The translations under genes and the position numbers were made by a program. The notes under the pieces are model-generated. The model had not been told where the DNA came from, searched no databases, and saw nothing but the letters and a program-made list of their open reading frames with translations. Below, piece after piece: positions 62,766-64,000 of a stretch of 64,000 nt of DNA; positions within the stretch are counted from its first letter, which is position 1; the number at the start of each line of letters is the position of its first letter. The stretch lies in the NCBI GenBank assembly GCA_022839625.1, contig JALHJL010000008.1:1-64000 (forward strand). The letters run 5' to 3'. Source of the stretch: Phycisphaerales bacterium (GTDB taxonomy: Bacteria > Planctomycetota > Phycisphaerae > UBA1845 > Fen-1342).

Positions 62766-64000
62766 GCGGCTTCGCACCGCCGGCGCCATTCTCGCGATCG
62801 CCCTGGGTACCGGGGTGGTCGTCTGGGTGACGTGCTGCTACGAATCGGTCCGCCGGACGATGCTCGCGTGGGCGGCCGGCTACATGGGCCGCAGCCACAT
62901 CACGATCCAATCGCCGCTGGGCAAGTACGACGTGCTGCCCGAGCGGATCATCCCGAAGATCGAGACCGTTCGAGGCGTGAAGCACGTGGCCGCGGTGCTC
63001 ACGCAGCGGCTGCCCTCGGCGGCCGCGCGGCGCGACGCGGCCGGCCGGCCCTGGCCGACCATGTGGGACGTGGACTTCGAGGGCATCGACCTGGCCCGGG
63101 AGTTCGCCGTGCGGCCCGATTGGGTCGAGAAGCTCATCGCCGGCCGCATGTTGACCGACGCCGACAGGTACGCGTGCGTCCTCGAGCAGTCCATCGCCGA
63201 GGAGCAGGGAGTCGGGGTCGGCGACACGCTGTTCGTCTGGGGCAGCGGCATACCCGAGGAGGAGCCAACGGCCCTGGAGATCGTGGGCCTGATACGCCGG
63301 GAGCGGATCGCGCGGTTTCAGAAGGGCGTTGCACTGCTGCGGCTGGCCGTGCTCCAGGAGATCAGCCGCCGCCACGCCTTCGTCAATTCCGTCGACGTGG
63401 TGCTGACGAATCCCGATATGACGACCGTGCCGCAGGTGGCGCGGGAGATTCACGCCCGGGTGCGCGGCGACGTGCCGAATGTGCTCGTACGGAGTGCCGC
63501 CGCCCGGCTCCAGCAGATCGAGATGGCCCAGAACCAGCAGCGCGTCGTGCTGACGCTGTTGAGCTGCGTCGCACTGCTGACCGCGCTCTTCATCATCCTG
63601 AGCACCCTCAGCATGGGGATGATCGAGCGGGTTGCGCAGCTTGGCCTGCTGCGCTGCGTCGGAGTGACCGGCCTCCAGCTTGCGGGCCTTCTGGTCGCCG
63701 AGGTCCTTCCGCTCGGAGTCATCGGGATCGTCCTCGGCATGCCCATCGGCGCCGGGCTGACGCTCCTGAGCGTCTGGATCGTACCGGAATACGTGGGCAC
63801 CTTCGTGCTCAGTTGGTGGGGCATGGGGCTCGCGGCCGCGGCCGGCCTGATTACGACGCTGGCGGCGGCGGCACTGCCGGCGGCGGCGGCCTTGCGCGTT
63901 TCGCCGCTGGAGGCCACGCGGCCGCGCGCCCGGCAGGCCGGTTGGATTCCGCTGGTGGTCAGCCTTGGGCTGGCCGTCCTGATGCTGGCCGGGCAGCACT
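62722..64000 (+). CDS. ABC transporter permease (MacB/FtsX type), 3' end beyond the window
   Basis: 426 codons are visible from ATG 62722, in a frame open to the right edge. A membrane helix near the N-terminus (about 23-40) is followed by a large extracytoplasmic MacB-PCD-like domain (about 50-265), then three helices in the FtsX domain (LTLLSCVALLTALFIILSTL; PLGVIGIVLGMPIGAGLTL; a third at about 370-392) with the ERVAQLGLLRCVGVTGLQ signature. More permease sequence, perhaps a second FtsX unit, must lie outside. It is translationally coupled to the ATPase. Confidence 0.88.
   Translation, partial: MRHWLQLATRNWRVKRLRTAGAILAIALGTGVVVWVTCCYESVRRTMLAWAAGYMGRSHITIQSPLGKYDVLPERIIPKIETVRGVKHVAAVLTQRLPSAAARRDAAGRPWPTMWDVDFEGIDLAREFAVRPDWVEKLIAGRMLTDADRYACVLEQSIAEEQGVGVGDTLFVWGSGIPEEEPTALEIVGLIRRERIARFQKGVALLRLAVLQEISRRHAFVNSVDVVLTNPDMTTVPQVAREIHARVRGDVPNVLVRSAAARLQQIEMAQNQQRVVLTLLSCVALLTALFIILSTLSMGMIERVAQLGLLRCVGVTGLQLAGLLVAEVLPLGVIGIVLGMPIGAGLTLLSVWIVPEYVGTFVLSWWGMGLAAAAGLITTLAAAALPAAAALRVSPLEATRPRARQAGWIPLVVSLGLAVLMLAGQH

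Overview
This is a gene-dense, GC-rich window from the chromosome of a planctomycete-like bacterium, probably of the Phycisphaerae group. That placement is inference. It rests on secreted proteins with paired dockerin-like motifs (FGDINPFVLYLSN / FADINPFVALM), Cys-rich GACC modules, PPC-like modules, an extracytoplasmic-function (ECF) sigma factor encoded with a Ser/Thr kinase, a fused KorA/KorB pair, and many palindromic or dispersed intergenic repeats. I see no phage, transposase, CRISPR array or plasmid gene; the window looks like ordinary chromosome with a lineage-specific secretome.

Layout. 1-15 kb: a frameshifted secreted repeat protein, a GH172/DUF2961 lipoprotein, a C69 dipeptidase, a GNAT acetyltransferase, a rhomboid protease cotranscribed with a zinc-ribbon membrane protein, a second dockerin-like secreted protein, and an Rrf2-type regulator with a long structured leader. 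15-26 kb: a CPBP/CAAX-type protease, a thioredoxin-like protein, a coiled-coil membrane protein, a 65-bp tandem palindromic array, a VIT/VWA protein, PhoH, a 42-residue amphipathic peptide gene, MurQ and a GT4 glycosyltransferase. 26-38 kb: tRNA-Val, KorAB, Sat-NrnA, a CorA-like transporter, an operon of HEAT protein, membrane protein, ECF sigma and anti-sigma, and PyrD. 38-45 kb: a Tat-exported alkaline phosphatase, then an ECF sigma - zinc-finger protein - Ser/Thr kinase set interrupted by a second palindromic array, and serine acetyltransferase. 45-52 kb: a nitrogen-type PTS operon in the order hpf-ptsN-ptsH-ptsI-DUF2344-rng. 52-64 kb: a LacI regulator, a PKD/WD40 lipoprotein with a degenerate metzincin-like end, a CAP-domain lipoprotein, a stand-alone receiver protein, a globin-coupled histidine kinase with an NtrC-type regulator, a HAD phosphatase, and an ABC transporter (ATPase plus permease running off the right edge).

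Functional links. Sat overlaps NrnA (sulfate activation and PAP removal), and CysE supplies the serine-derived acceptor for sulfide. Hpf, PtsN, HPr and EI form a regulatory phosphorelay, with no sugar permease visible. Both ECF systems and the globin-coupled two-component pair point to signalling through alternative sigma factors. The most noteworthy novelties are the unlisted amphipathic micro-protein, the switch-like leader of the Rrf2 gene, two palindromic arrays of the same design but unrelated sequence, an 80-bp dispersed repeat, and candidate leaderless promoters at phoH and the ABC gene.
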